Part shown: piece by piece, positions 16,196-25,598 of the stretch | Layout of the letters: every line of letters begins with the position of its first letter | Position numbering within the stretch: the first letter of the stretch is position 1 | Assembly: GCF_028898845.1 (NCBI RefSeq) | Contig: NZ_CP118574.1 | Location: forward strand, 2,852,001-2,916,000 | DNA from: Streptomyces sp. WZ-12 | GTDB lineage: Bacteria; Actinomycetota; Actinomycetes; Streptomycetales; Streptomycetaceae | Direction of reading: 5' to 3' | Length of the DNA: 64,000 nt | The notes under the pieces: model-generated | The model's input: only the letters and a program-made list of their open reading frames with translations | Told to the model about the DNA's origin: nothing | Databases searched by the model: none | Position numbers and translations under genes: made by a program

Positions 16196-17569
16196 ATGTC
16201 CAGCGCCACCAGGGCTCGACGCCGCAACGGGCGGCAACAGCAGCAACAGCCTTCCGCCGCACCGCAATACGCGGAAAACGAGGGCCAAAACGGTACAGCT
16301 CCGGGCGGTAGAGAGGGCGACGGGCGGGGCGCGTCCGGACCGGTGTCGCCCCGGCTGCGCCAGCAGGCCGGAACCATCGGCGGCGTCCGCGTCCAACAGT
16401 TGGCCATCATCGAACTCGCCGCCGCACTGGTGCTGGTGGGCCTCGCGGCGCACAACCCGGTCGTCCTGACCGTGGCCGCGGTGGTGGCGGTCATCCTGGT
16501 CATCTTCGCGCTTGGCCGGCGCCGCCGGATCCCGCTCCCCGAGTGGATCATCACCGTGCGCGCGATGAACCGCCGCGGCAAGCAGACCAGCGAAAACCTC
16601 ATCGCCACCCAGGGCGTGGACCCCGCCTTCGCCCCGGTGGTGGAGTGCGATCCGGCGCTGCGCACCTACGAATACGCCGACAACGAGCAGCGCGCGGTCG
16701 GCTTCGTCGGCGACGGCACCTTCCTGACCGCCCTCGTCCAGGTCGACGCCCGCGACGAACCGCTGCGCCCGCAGCGCGGCAGCCACATGGTGCCGCTGGA
16801 GCTGCTGCACACCGCGCTGGACGTCGAGGACATCCACCTGGAGTCGGTGCAGTTCGTCCAGTACACCCAGCCCGCCCCGGCGCCGCACCTGCCCGAACAG
16901 GCCGTCGCCGCGCGCTCCTACGCGCCGCTCCAGGCCCAGTCCCAGACCCCCGCCGTCCAACTCACCTGGATCGCCCTGAAGTTGGACCCGGAGCTGTGCG
17001 CGGAGGCGATCGAGGCCCGCGGCGGCGGCATGGGCGGCGCCCAGCGCTCCCTGCTGCGCGCCGCCGACCAGCTCGTCAGCCGGCTCACCGCGCGCGGCGT
17101 GCGCGCCAAGGTGCTCGACGAGCGCGAGGTGGTGGCCGCGGTCGGCACCGCGGTGTGCGTCAGCCCGCGGGCCGCGAACGGCGCGATGGGCCGGGACGGC
17201 CGGGCCGCCCGCCGCACCCAGGAGACCACCCGCGCGCTGCGCTGCGACGACCGCTGGCACTCCACCTACTGGATCGGCCGGTGGCCCCAACTGGGCCGCG
17301 GCGGCGCCCCGTTGGCCGCCATCACGCAGCTACTGACCAGCACCCGCGCGATGGCCAGCACCTTCGCGCTGACCGCCACGCACGGCGGCGGCCGGATGCC
17401 GGCGATCTCCGGCTACGTCCGGCTGTCGACCCGCAGCGACAACGAACTCTTCGCCGCGCAGGACGAGTTGGAGCGCCGCTCCGGCTCGGTCAAGGTCGGA
17501 CTGGTCCGGCTCGACCGCGAGCAACTGCCCGGCCTGCTGGCCACGCTTCCCCTCGGAGGTACCCGCTGA
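16196..17569 (+). CDS. eccE: type VII secretion protein EccE
   Basis: The 457-residue protein has a disordered Gln/Gly-rich N-terminus, two adjacent transmembrane helices (about 66-86 and 89-108) and a cytoplasmic domain, the EccE layout. The segment RRRRIPLPEWIITVRAMNRR after the helices and GDGTFLTALVQVD fit the family. EccE lies at the periphery of the ESX membrane complex. Its TGA overlaps the ATG of the next gene by one base (TGATG). Confidence 0.88.
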   Translation: MSSATRARRRNGRQQQQQPSAAPQYAENEGQNGTAPGGREGDGRGASGPVSPRLRQQAGTIGGVRVQQLAIIELAAALVLVGLAAHNPVVLTVAAVVAVILVIFALGRRRRIPLPEWIITVRAMNRRGKQTSENLIATQGVDPAFAPVVECDPALRTYEYADNEQRAVGFVGDGTFLTALVQVDARDEPLRPQRGSHMVPLELLHTALDVEDIHLESVQFVQYTQPAPAPHLPEQAVAARSYAPLQAQSQTPAVQLTWIALKLDPELCAEAIEARGGGMGGAQRSLLRAADQLVSRLTARGVRAKVLDEREVVAAVGTAVCVSPRAANGAMGRDGRAARRTQETTRALRCDDRWHSTYWIGRWPQLGRGGAPLAAITQLLTSTRAMASTFALTATHGGGRMPAISGYVRLSTRSDNELFAAQDELERRSGSVKVGLVRLDREQLPGLLATLPLGGTR

Positions 17570-18411
17570 TGGGCACTCCCACGTACCAGCCCCGCGTCAA
17601 CGTCACCAGCGACGGCTGGCGCAACCCGACGAGCCCGGCCGTCTCCGGCGGCCGGCTCTCGCACCAACCGCGCCCGGACGAGGAGCAGTCCGGCCCCGCC
17701 AGTCCCACCCCGCGGCCCGGTTACGGGCTGCGCGGCCCGCGGCGCAACCCGCACGTGCTGACGGCCGAGTCGCTGGCCGCCCTGACCCTGCCGGTCGGCG
17801 ACGACGGCGTCATCATCGGCATCGACCCGCAGAACCAGCCCGCCGTGCTGAGCCTGCTGCGCCCGGCGCCGATGGAGGTCGCCCTGGTCGGCAGCATGTG
17901 GATGGCGCAGGTGCTGGCGCTGCGCACGGTCGCCACCGGTGCCCGGGTCGCGGTGGAGACCGCCCGCCCGCCGGCCTGGGGGCAGATGGCGCAGGCCGCC
18001 GGCGGCGGTCAGCAGTGCGTCTCGGTCTTCGACGTGCGCCAGATCGCTCCGCAGGGGCCGTCGGTTTCCAGCCCCGTGCTGGTCGTCCGCGACATGGGCG
18101 CGCGCCCTCCGCGCAACCAACTCGCGCCGAGCCCCTGGCAGACGGTGCTGACGGTGCTGCCGTTCCTCGGGCCGCGCTCGCCGCAGATGCTCAGCCGGGT
18201 GGACCTGGTCGGCCTCCAGCGGCTGTCGCCCGAGGAGGCGGAGGTTGTGACGCGGATCATGCGGCTGCCGGAGAACGTCGGCGCGGTGCTGCCGACGCTC
18301 AGCGACAACGCCATGCTGTGGTGCCGGCGGGACGGTGGCCACCAGTTCGTCATGACCCAGCCGACGGAGGCGGAGACCAACCTGCTGGGCGGCCCGCGCC
18401 GCATGGACTGA
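17569..18411 (+). CDS. conserved ESX-linked protein, function unknown
   Basis: The 280-residue soluble protein is translationally coupled to eccE. A disordered Pro/Arg-rich segment of about 60 residues precedes a mixed alpha/beta domain. That domain contains the hydrophobic strand DGVIIGIDPQNQPAVLSLLR, then PMEVALVGSMWMAQVLALRTVATGARVAV, which resembles the opening of a Rossmann or FtsK-like fold but has no P-loop. The end (LWCRRDGGHQFVMTQPTEAETNLL) looks like an ordered terminus. Position between eccE and the EspI-like ATPase argues for a cytosolic ESX accessory role. No family name is recognised. Confidence 0.8.
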   Translation: MGTPTYQPRVNVTSDGWRNPTSPAVSGGRLSHQPRPDEEQSGPASPTPRPGYGLRGPRRNPHVLTAESLAALTLPVGDDGVIIGIDPQNQPAVLSLLRPAPMEVALVGSMWMAQVLALRTVATGARVAVETARPPAWGQMAQAAGGGQQCVSVFDVRQIAPQGPSVSSPVLVVRDMGARPPRNQLAPSPWQTVLTVLPFLGPRSPQMLSRVDLVGLQRLSPEEAEVVTRIMRLPENVGAVLPTLSDNAMLWCRRDGGHQFVMTQPTEAETNLLGGPRRMD

Positions 18412-18762
18412 CCGCGTACGCCGGCCGGTTGTCCGCTCCGCGCCCGGTGCGCCGGCCGCGGGACCGGCCGCCGGGCACGAGCGACGGGCGCATCCAGCGG
18501 GGTGCGCCCGTCGCTCGTGCCGACCGGGCTTGAAGACGACATGGCATCGACTGCCGTTATGGGCCGACTGTTGATTAGGCTGTGGGGAGAGCCGCACGAG
18601 CACATCACCTCGGCAGTGCACGACGGCAGTCGATACGGGGATGGAGAGTTGAGCAGTGGTGGCGCAACCCCGGGTGGCGTGCTCCGACTTCCGTGATATC
18701 CGATCGATCCGCCTGTATCCGGTCCTGCCGTTCAGGTGCGTTGCAGTAGACCAGGAGGCACA
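18412..18762. other. intergenic region with terminator and promoter space
   Basis: The left part is a 19-bp-stem terminator. The right part (about 18522-18762) must hold the promoter of the EspI-like gene. No gene is seen. Confidence 0.6.
18474..18521 (+). terminator. terminator of the eccE operon
   Basis: A perfect 19-bp stem (18474-18492 with 18503-18521) has a 10-base loop, 62 bases after the stop of the eccE-coupled gene. Confidence 0.9.
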
Positions 18763-21327
18763 GTGAAGGACCAGGAGGCTTTCCGCCCGGACGGGAACGA
18801 TCCTGACGACGACCAGTCCGAGTTCGACCTGACCGGCGAGTTCAAGATCGATTTTGCGGCTCCGGCCTGGTACGGCAGCAACGACACCAGCGGCGGCGCG
18901 GGCGGTGCGGCCCCCTCCGGGGCGCCGGCCACCGGCGCCGCGACCGCGGGCCCGCCGCCGACCGGCCAACCGTTGTCCGGCCCCGCGCAGGGCGGCCCCC
19001 AGCAGGGCGCACCCGGCCCGGCCGCGGCCCCCGGTTTCCCGACGCTGCGCCCGCAGGACGGGACCAACGCCGGCGCCCCGACTGACGGGTCGACGCCCCC
19101 CAGTGCCTCCGGGACCGGCCCGACCGCGGACGCCAACGAGGCCGGCAACATCCGTTCCGGCAACGGCCCCGACCCCTCCGCCGACCTCTGGGGCGACGAC
19201 GACGCGGCGCCGGCGCCCGAGCCGCAGTCCGCCGCGGCGCCGCAGCCGGAGGCCGCGCCCGCCACCCCCGCGGACGGCGCCACAAGCCCCACAGGGCAGC
19301 CCGCACCGGCTCCCGGGCCGGAGACCTCCGCCCCGTCCGCCGCAGCCCCCACACCGCCCGCACAGCCCGTCCAGGGGCAGCCGCAGCAGGCCCAACAGCC
19401 CGCCCCGCAGGCCCCGCAGCAGCCCAACCCCCAGGCGCCGCACCCCCAGCAGCCGCAGCAGGGCACGCCCCCGCAGGGCGCCCCCACCCAGGGCGTGCCG
19501 CAGCAGGGCGTCGCCCCCCAGGGGATGCCTCCGCAGCAGGGGGCGCCGCAGGGCATGCCGCAGCAGGGCGCGCCCTGGGCCGGTGCCGAGGGCCAGCAGC
19601 CGGGCGTGCCCGCCCAGGGCGCCCCCGCGCAGGGTGGACTGCCGCCGCTGCCGCCGGAGTTCCAGCCCGTCGACCCGCGGATGGCGCAGCAGCAGGCCGG
19701 TCAGCAGCCGCCGGCCGCTCCGCAGCAGCAGACCCACCCGCAGGCCCAGCCGCAGCAGGGCTACCCCCAGCAGCATCCGCAGCAGCCCCAGCCGCAGGGC
19801 TACCCGCAACAGCCCCAACAGCAGGGCGGATACGGCTATCCGCAGCCCGCCTACGGCTACCCCCAACAGGCCCAACAGCAGCCCCAGCAGGCCCCGCAGC
19901 AGCCCAACCCCCAAGCGCCGCAGCCCGCTTACGGCTACCCGCAGCAGGGCTACCCGCAACAGCAGCCCCAGCAACCCCAGCAGCAGGGCTACCCCCAGCA
20001 GGCCCAGCCGGGGCAGCAACAGCAGCTCCCGGGCCAGCAGTTCGGCGACCCCAACGCCGCGGCCAACTACGCCCAGTACTCCCAGCCGGGCCAGCAGCAG
20101 CCGCAGCGGGCCACCCCCGGTGCCCCGCTCGGCTACAGCGCCGCCGTCGAGTTGACCTCCGACCGCCTGCTGCGCAACCAGCCCAAGAAGCGCAAGCCGG
20201 GCGCCAACGCCCAGCCGTCCAAGTTCAAGTTGGGCGCGAAGAAGGAGATGGAGGAGCGGCAGCGCAAGCTGGAGCTGATCCGCACGCCGGTGCTCTCCTG
20301 CTACCGGATCGCGGTCATCAGCCTCAAGGGCGGCGTCGGCAAGACCACGACCACCACCGCGCTCGGCGCCACCCTCGCCTCCGAGCGCCAGGACAAGATC
20401 CTGGCGATCGACGCCAACCCGGACGCCGGCACCCTCGGCCGCCGGGTCCGCCGCGAGACCGGCGCCACCATCCGTGACCTCGTGCAGGCCATCCCGCACC
20501 TGCACAGCTACATGGACATCCGCCGGTTCACCTCGCAGGCCCCCTCGGGCCTGGAGATCCTCGCCAACGACGTCGACCCGGCCGTCTCGACGACCTTCAA
20601 CGACGAGGACTACCGGCGCGCGATCGACATCCTCGGCAAGCAGTACCCGGTCATCCTCACCGACTCGGGCACCGGCCTCCTCTACAGCGCGATGCGCGGA
20701 GTCCTGGACCTCGCCGACCAGTTGATCATCATCTCCACCCCGTCCGTGGACGGTGCGAGCAGCGCCAGCACCACCCTGGACTGGCTCTCCGCGCACGGCT
20801 ACGCCGATTTGGTGCAGCGCGGCATCACGGTCATCTCCGGGGTCCGCGAGACCGGCAAGATGATCAAGATCGAGGACATCGTGTCGCACTTCGAGACCCG
20901 CTGCCGCGGCGTCGTGGTGGTGCCCTTCGACGAGCACCTCGCCGCCGGCGCCGAGGTCGACCTCGACATGATGCGGCCCAAGACCCGCGAGGCGTACTTC
21001 CACCTCTCCGCCCTGGTCGCCGAGGACTTCGCGCGCCAGCAGCAGGCCCAGGGGATGTACGCACAGGCGCAGATGGGCCAGCAGCAGCCGATGGCCGGCG
21101 ACCCGTACGCGCAGCAGCAGGACCCGTACGCGCAGCAGCAGTACGCCCAGCAGGCCCAGCAGCAGCCCCCGCAGCAGGGGCAGCCGCCGGCCGGCTACCC
21201 GCCGCAGCAGGGCGGTTGGCAGCAGCCGCCGCAGGCCCAGCCGCCGGCCGGTTGGCAGCAACAGCCCGCCCCGGACGCGCCGTTGCCGGAGCAGGGCGGC
21301 TGGACGCAGCAGCCGCCCCCGCAGTAA
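18763..21327 (+). CDS. EspI/ParA-like ATPase with long Gln/Pro-rich N-terminus
   Basis: The 854-residue protein starts at GTG 18763, with AGGAGG upstream. The first 20 residues are acidic. A Pro/Ala/Gly region and then a Gln/Pro/Tyr-rich region (repeats such as QQGYPQQ and YGYPQQ) run to about residue 450. The ATPase domain follows, about 500-760: deviant Walker [26 protein letters not shown] and ILTDSGTG, a MinD/ParA fold. The Gln-rich composition resumes at the C-terminus. EspI proteins of ESX-1 have the same layout of disordered N-terminus plus MinD-like ATPase, and modulate secretion. The gene ends the ESX block before ribF. Confidence 0.88.
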   Translation: MKDQEAFRPDGNDPDDDQSEFDLTGEFKIDFAAPAWYGSNDTSGGAGGAAPSGAPATGAATAGPPPTGQPLSGPAQGGPQQGAPGPAAAPGFPTLRPQDGTNAGAPTDGSTPPSASGTGPTADANEAGNIRSGNGPDPSADLWGDDDAAPAPEPQSAAAPQPEAAPATPADGATSPTGQPAPAPGPETSAPSAAAPTPPAQPVQGQPQQAQQPAPQAPQQPNPQAPHPQQPQQGTPPQGAPTQGVPQQGVAPQGMPPQQGAPQGMPQQGAPWAGAEGQQPGVPAQGAPAQGGLPPLPPEFQPVDPRMAQQQAGQQPPAAPQQQTHPQAQPQQGYPQQHPQQPQPQGYPQQPQQQGGYGYPQPAYGYPQQAQQQPQQAPQQPNPQAPQPAYGYPQQGYPQQQPQQPQQQGYPQQAQPGQQQQLPGQQFGDPNAAANYAQYSQPGQQQPQRATPGAPLGYSAAVELTSDRLLRNQPKKRKPGANAQPSKFKLGAKKEMEERQRKLELIRTPVLSCYRIAVISLKGGVGKTTTTTALGATLASERQDKILAIDANPDAGTLGRRVRRETGATIRDLVQAIPHLHSYMDIRRFTSQAPSGLEILANDVDPAVSTTFNDEDYRRAIDILGKQYPVILTDSGTGLLYSAMRGVLDLADQLIIISTPSVDGASSASTTLDWLSAHGYADLVQRGITVISGVRETGKMIKIEDIVSHFETRCRGVVVVPFDEHLAAGAEVDLDMMRPKTREAYFHLSALVAEDFARQQQAQGMYAQAQMGQQQPMAGDPYAQQQDPYAQQQYAQQAQQQPPQQGQPPAGYPPQQGGWQQPPQAQPPAGWQQQPAPDAPLPEQGGWTQQPPPQ

Positions 21328-21337
21328 GCGGGTGCGA

Positions 21338-21384
21338 ACGAAGGGGCGGGGCCCGGCAGTTGGTGCCGGGCCCCGCCCCTTCGT
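21338..21384. terminator. strong bidirectional terminator
   Basis: A perfect 20-bp stem (21338-21357 with 21365-21384) has a 7-base loop, between the convergent EspI-like gene and ribF. Confidence 0.92.
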
Positions 21385-21415
21385 CGCGTCGGTCGCCCGC
21401 CGCGGGCGGGGTGCG

Positions 21416-22369
21416 CTACGCCAGCCCCGACTCCGCGATCAGCCCGCGGGCCTGCTTCACGTCCACCGCCATCCGCTCCAGCAGCGCGTCCAGCGTGTCG
21501 AACTTCTCCTGACCGCGGATGTAGGCGAGGAAGTCCACCGCGACGTGCAGCCCGTACAGATCGAGCCCGACCCGGTCGATGGCGTACGCCTCGACCGTGC
21601 GCACCTTGCCGTCGAACTGCGGGTTGGTGCCGACCGAGACGGCCGCCGGCATCGCCTCGCCCTCGACGTGCAGCAGCCCCGCGTAGACGCCGTCGGCCGG
21701 GATCGCGGTGTGCGGCAGGGTCTCCACGTTGGCCGTGGGGAAGCCCAGTTCGCGGCCGCGCTGCGCCCCGCGGACGACGACGCCCTCGACCCGGTGCGGC
21801 CGCCCCAGGACCTCCCGCGCGCCCGCCACGTCGCCCTCCGCGACCAGCCGGCGCACCAGCGTGGACGAGAACGGCACCCCGCCGCCCGCGGTGCCGCGCT
21901 CGACGAGGTCGATGACCTCCACCGTGTAGTCGTAGGTCCGGCCCAGCTCGGCGAGGATCTCGACGGTGCCCCTGGCCTTGTGCCCGAAGCGGAAGTTCGG
22001 GCCCTCCACGACGAGTTGCGCGTGCAACTTGTCGACCAGCACCTTCACCACGAAGTCGGCGGGCGCCAGTTGGGAGAACTCCTTGGTGAACGGCAGCACC
22101 AGCACCGCGTCCACGCCCAGCCCGGCCATCAGCTCGGCCCGCCGGTGGTGCGGCGCCAGCAGCGGCGGATGGGTACCGGGGCGGACCACCTCGCTCGGGT
22201 GCGGGTCGAAGGTGACGACCACGGCCGGAACGCCCAGCTCTCGGGCGCGGGCCACCGCCCGCCCGATGATCAATTGGTGGCCGCGGTGCACTCCGTCGTA
22301 CGAGCCGATGGTGACGACGCTGCGTCCCCAACCCTCGGGGATGTCCTCCAAGCCACGCCAGCGCTGCAC
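21416..22369 (-). CDS. ribF: bifunctional riboflavin kinase / FAD synthetase
   Basis: The enzyme converts riboflavin to FMN and FMN to FAD. The GTG at 22369 (VQRWRGLED, with GAGGAG upstream) gives 317 residues, the normal length. The N-terminal nucleotidyltransferase domain shows TIGSYDGVHRGHQ and FRFGHKARG. The C-terminal kinase domain shows GRELGFPTANV and the conserved VGTNPQFDG. A longer GTG start at 22405 is possible but has a poorer context. Confidence 0.96.
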   Translation of the reverse strand: MQRWRGLEDIPEGWGRSVVTIGSYDGVHRGHQLIIGRAVARARELGVPAVVVTFDPHPSEVVRPGTHPPLLAPHHRRAELMAGLGVDAVLVLPFTKEFSQLAPADFVVKVLVDKLHAQLVVEGPNFRFGHKARGTVEILAELGRTYDYTVEVIDLVERGTAGGGVPFSSTLVRRLVAEGDVAGAREVLGRPHRVEGVVVRGAQRGRELGFPTANVETLPHTAIPADGVYAGLLHVEGEAMPAAVSVGTNPQFDGKVRTVEAYAIDRVGLDLYGLHVAVDFLAYIRGQEKFDTLDALLERMAVDVKQARGLIAESGLA

Positions 22370-22415
22370 TCTGCCCGCTCCTCGCCCGAACTGTTGTCCG
22401 TCCACTGCGCCATTT

Positions 22416-22447
22416 CGGCATGGCGCAGGTCTAAGACTGCCATGCCG
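22416..22447 (-). terminator. hairpin at end of unknown gene
   Basis: A 9-bp perfect stem (22416-22424 with 22439-22447) spans the stop codon of the upstream gene and lies 46 bases before ribF. Confidence 0.5.
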
Positions 22448-23429
22448 GGAGCGCGGCTTCGCGCGAAGGGTGGCCTGGCCGCTGTTGCATCGGCCACCCC
22501 GCGGCGCCGTCCGGACCCCGTCCGCCGCGCGCAGCGCTCCCCGCCGGGTCGTGCAGCGGCGGTCGGCCCCACCACGAGGGGCCGCTGCCCCGCCGCGCCT
22601 CGACCCGCCGCACCGCCGCCGGCTCGTCCTCGGCGAGCGCGTCCAGCAGCTCCGCGGCCCGGGGGTGCGCGGTGCCGGCCAGCGTCTCGACGAGGGCGTC
22701 CAGGGCCCGGGTGCGGTGGGTGTGCAGCAGCGCCTGTGCGGCGTCCGCGACGGTGATCACGCGCGGCGCCCCGGGGGCCGTCCGCAGCGGCCGGATGTCG
22801 TCGAACCAGCCGCACAGCAGCGGTTGGATCCGCTCCGGGTCGGCCTTGAGCAGCTCGGCCGCGAGGTCCAGGAAGCGGCCGGGGGGAAGTTGCGGGCCCC
22901 CGGGGCGGAACGCTTCTGCGCCCGCCGGAGACGAGGCCCCGACCGGCCACTCCCGCGCGTCCACCCACGCGTCAACGGCCCCGGCGTCGGCGGCGTGCAC
23001 CCGGACCCGCGGCGGCCGGGCGAAGGGCCGCGACGCCTTGGCCGACCCGACCGCGCGCGGCCCGTCCGCCGGCAGCAGCCGGCGCAGCAGCGCCATCCGG
23101 TCCCCCGCCGCCAGCGCCAGGCACCGCCAGAACACCGGCCCGAAGACCGCCAGCCCGGTGGCCGCGAAGCCCCCCGCCGCGGCCGACCGTTCGGTGATCC
23201 GATCGGCGAGCAGCCGCAGCACGCCCAAGTACGGGGTGGCGTCCGGCACCCCCAGCAGCACGCCGCTCAACCGACCGGCGGCCCCGCCTCCCGGGCCCGC
23301 CCCGGGAGCCGTCGCGGCCCACACCAACTCCCGCCACTCCGCGCCGAGTTGCCCGTCCCCACCGGTCTCGCCCGCCACCCCGCACGCAGGGCCGTCAACG
23401 TCCAGCACCACCATCGCGCTCCTCCCCAC
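22431..23429 (-). CDS. hypothetical protein, Arg/Ala/Gly-rich
   Basis: The 332-residue reading frame lies between truB and ribF on their strand, flanked by hairpins. The central part (about residues 180-270) looks like ordered sequence, for example FLDLAAELLKADPERIQPLLCGWFDDIRPLR and HTHRTRALDALVETLAGTAHPRAAELLDALA, the kind of helical repeat seen in large peptidase- or ATPase-associated proteins. The first 130 residues are low in charge and the C-terminus is disordered. An internal start (MVVLDVDG) is possible. It could be a decayed remnant of a longer gene. No function is assigned. Confidence 0.55.
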   Translation of the reverse strand: MGRSAMVVLDVDGPACGVAGETGGDGQLGAEWRELVWAATAPGAGPGGGAAGRLSGVLLGVPDATPYLGVLRLLADRITERSAAAGGFAATGLAVFGPVFWRCLALAAGDRMALLRRLLPADGPRAVGSAKASRPFARPPRVRVHAADAGAVDAWVDAREWPVGASSPAGAEAFRPGGPQLPPGRFLDLAAELLKADPERIQPLLCGWFDDIRPLRTAPGAPRVITVADAAQALLHTHRTRALDALVETLAGTAHPRAAELLDALAEDEPAAVRRVEARRGSGPSWWGRPPLHDPAGSAARGGRGPDGAAGWPMQQRPGHPSREAALPAWQS

Positions 23430-23516
23430 CGGTCACTGTCCGTGCTCAACGGCGACGACGGTAGACAGACAGTGATCGCCGCGACAGAGTGATCGGCAAA
23501 CGCGCCCCCGTCCACG

Positions 23517-23561
23517 CCGGTGATTCACTCCGAGCGCCTGCTCGGTGGGGTGAATCACCGG
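23517..23561 (-). terminator. compound hairpin downstream of truB
   Basis: A 12-bp outer stem (23517-23528 with 23550-23561) and a 6-bp inner stem (CCGAGC/GCTCGG) are separated by an asymmetric bulge. It is the second of two tandem hairpins after truB and could also be an operator for the next gene. Confidence 0.6.
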
Positions 23562-23594
23562 TACGTGCTGGACAGAGAGTCGAGGAGGGGGATG

Positions 23595-23645
23595 GTGGAG
23601 CGCGGGCCGAGGGCTCGAAGCCTGTCCGCGCGGCCCGCGTTCCAC
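23595..23645 (-). terminator. truB terminator
   Basis: A 15-bp stem with one G-T wobble (23595-23609 with 23631-23645) begins 18 bases after the truB stop. Confidence 0.75.
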
Positions 23646-23663
23646 CACCTCACCCGGGCGTCC

Positions 23664-24590
23664 CTAGGCGAAGACCGCCAGGCTCTTGGCCCGCCCGCCC
23701 TGGTTCTCCACCAGCGCCAGGAACGTCCCGTCCGGCCCGAAGGCCGCCACGGGGCCGTCGCCCTCGAAGGAAGGCATCGGAATCCGCGCCCCGTTGAGCA
23801 GTTGCCGGCTCTGCGCCTCGGCGACGTCCCAGCGGGTAAACGCGGCGGCCGCGGCCTCCCCGAGCGGCATGATCGGCACCCCGTCGCCCTCCGGGTCGTC
23901 CACGGCCGCCTGGAGCTCCTCCAGCGTCCGCGCCCGGTCCAGCTTGTACGGGCCGACCCGGGTCCGGCGCAGCGCCGTCAGATGGCCGCCGACGCCGAGC
24001 CCGGCGCCCAGGTCGCGGGCGAGGGCCCGGATGTAGGTGCCCGAGGAGCAGACGACGGAGACCAGCAGATCGGTGACCGGGGTGCCGTCCTCGGCCTCGG
24101 TCTCGTGCACCGAGTGCACCAGGAACGAGGAGACGGTGACCGGCCGGGCCGGGATCTCCACGTCCTCGCCGTCCAGCACGCGCTTGTAGGAGCGCTTGCC
24201 GTCGATCTTGATGGCGCTGACCTTGGACGGCACCTGCATGATCGCGCCGCTGAGCTTGGCGACCTCCGCGTCGATGTCCTCGCGGGCCAGGCCGTGCGCC
24301 GCCTTGGAGCTGGTGAGCTCGCCCTCGGCGTCGTCGGTGACCGTGGTCTGGCCCAGCCGGACCGTGCCGACGTACTCCTTCTCCGTCAGCGCGAGGTGCC
24401 CCAGCAGCTTGGTGGCCCGCTCCAGGCCGAGGACCAACACCCCGGTCGCCATCGGGTCCAACGTGCCGGCGTGCCCGACCCGGCGGGTCCGGGCCATCCC
24501 GCGCATCTTCGCCACGACGTCGTGCGAAGTGAAGCCGGACGGCTTGTCGACGATGACAAGACCGCCCGGCTTGTTGCTCTGCCGCTTCAT
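23664..24590 (-). CDS. truB: tRNA pseudouridine-55 synthase
   Basis: The enzyme makes pseudouridine at position 55 of the tRNA T loop. The 308-residue protein carries the TruB catalytic motif GHAGTLDPMATGVL with the nucleophilic Asp, preceded by DKPSGFTSHDVV. Other conserved blocks are KEYVGTVRLG and CSSGTYIRALARDLG. A C-terminal PUA-type domain ends the protein. The start overlaps the rbfA stop by four bases. It is the last gene of the rimP-to-truB cluster. Confidence 0.97.
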   Translation of the reverse strand: MKRQSNKPGGLVIVDKPSGFTSHDVVAKMRGMARTRRVGHAGTLDPMATGVLVLGLERATKLLGHLALTEKEYVGTVRLGQTTVTDDAEGELTSSKAAHGLAREDIDAEVAKLSGAIMQVPSKVSAIKIDGKRSYKRVLDGEDVEIPARPVTVSSFLVHSVHETEAEDGTPVTDLLVSVVCSSGTYIRALARDLGAGLGVGGHLTALRRTRVGPYKLDRARTLEELQAAVDDPEGDGVPIMPLGEAAAAAFTRWDVAEAQSRQLLNGARIPMPSFEGDGPVAAFGPDGTFLALVENQGGRAKSLAVFA

Positions 24591-25042
24591 TCTGCCGCTG
24601 CGCCCTCGTCGTCCTCGTCCTCGCCCGGCTTGCGGTACGGGTCCGCCTCACCGGCGTACGCGGCGCCCGAGGACGCCTCGCGCACCTTGGCGTCCGAGGC
24701 CCGCGCCCGGTCGAGCAGGTCCTCGATCGTCTTGGCGTTCTCCGGCAGCGCGTCCGCGACGAAGGTCAGCGTCGGCGTGAACTTGGTGCCGGCCGCGGCA
24801 CCCACCGCGGAACGGAGCACGCCCTTGGCGCTCTCCAACCCGGCAGCGGCGCTGGCCCGGTCCTCGTCGTCGCCGTAGACCGTGTAGAAGACCGTCGCCT
24901 CCCGCAGGTCGCCGGTGACCCGGGTGTCGGTGATGGTCACGTGCGTGCCGAGCCGCGGGTCCTTGATTCCGCGCTGCAGCTTCTGCGCGACCACCTCCCG
25001 GATGAGGTCCGCCAGCTTCTTCGCCCGCGCATTGTCGGCCAC
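24587..25042 (-). CDS. rbfA: 30S ribosome-binding factor A
   Basis: The small KH-like protein assists late maturation of the 30S subunit (16S rRNA 5' end) and cold adaptation. The GTG at 25042 (ADNARAKKLADLIREVVA, with AAGGAG upstream) gives 151 residues. Conserved blocks are IKDPRLG, VTITDTRVTGDLREATVFYTV and a C-terminal acidic tail. Coupled to truB by an ATGA overlap. Confidence 0.96.
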   Translation of the reverse strand: MADNARAKKLADLIREVVAQKLQRGIKDPRLGTHVTITDTRVTGDLREATVFYTVYGDDEDRASAAAGLESAKGVLRSAVGAAAGTKFTPTLTFVADALPENAKTIEDLLDRARASDAKVREASSGAAYAGEADPYRKPGEDEDDEGAAAE

Positions 25043-25108
25043 TGGTCCGTCTCCTTCTTCTTCCACAATTGTGCTTCCACCGACGATGACCTGCCCGATC
25101 GTGCGGGT

Positions 25109-25402
25109 TCAGTCATCGTCGCCGTGCAGCCGCCGGCGTACGGACAGCAGCTCCACTTCGGGCCGTGCGGCGACCAGGCGCTCGCAGCGGTCCATGACGT
25201 CGGTCAGGTGTCCGGCGTCCCCGGACACGACCGCCAGGCCGATGGTGGCCCTGCGGTACAGGTCCTGGTCCCCCACCTCGGCGACGCTCACCGCGAATTT
25301 GCGGTGCAGCTCGGCGACGAGCGGACGGACGACGGAGCGCTTCTCCTTCAGCGACCGTACGTCGCCGAGAAGCAGGTCGAAGGACAGTGTCCCTACGTAC
25401 AT
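25109..25402 (-). CDS. DUF503 (YlxP-like) protein
   Basis: The 97-residue protein has the DUF503 pattern: MYVGTLSFDLLLGDVRSLKEKRSVVRPLV, then AEVGDQDLYRRATIGLAVVS. The family regularly sits between infB and rbfA in Gram-positive bacteria. Its molecular role is not settled; a ribosome-assembly link is suggested by context. Confidence 0.93.
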   Translation of the reverse strand: MYVGTLSFDLLLGDVRSLKEKRSVVRPLVAELHRKFAVSVAEVGDQDLYRRATIGLAVVSGDAGHLTDVMDRCERLVAARPEVELLSVRRRLHGDDD

Positions 25403-25537
25403 GCAAGACGGGTAAAGCCACCCGCGGGGCCTTGGAGGGCACGTCCCCGGCGCGCGCCGGAGCCGTACGTGTCATGCGAAACCGTACACGGAACGGCCGG
25501 GGCCGATCGACGGAAATTCCCGCCGACCGGCCCCGGT

Positions 25538-25583
25538 CCGCCCGCCGCACGACCACCGGGAACGGTGGCCGGGCGGCGGGCGG
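25538..25583 (-). terminator. two-tier hairpin after infB
   Basis: An 11-bp outer stem (25538-25548 with 25573-25583) and an inner CCACCG/CGGTGG stem with a GGAA loop begin 16 bases before the infB stop codon and extend toward it. It lies between DUF503 and infB, so on the minus strand it is just downstream of infB. Confidence 0.65.
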
Positions 25584-25598
25584 AAAGTCACCCGCGCA

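Noticed and set aside
19381..20110. Repetitive CAGCAG/CCCCAG stretches as a possible repeat array
   Set aside because: They encode the Gln/Pro-rich region of the EspI-like protein in frame and need no separate explanation.
17413..21261. Very long open frame (1282 codons) on the minus strand opposite eccE and the EspI-like gene
   Set aside because: Leu/Arg/Gly-rich antisense shadow of the Gln/Pro-rich coding strand; no ribosome site or recognisable domain.
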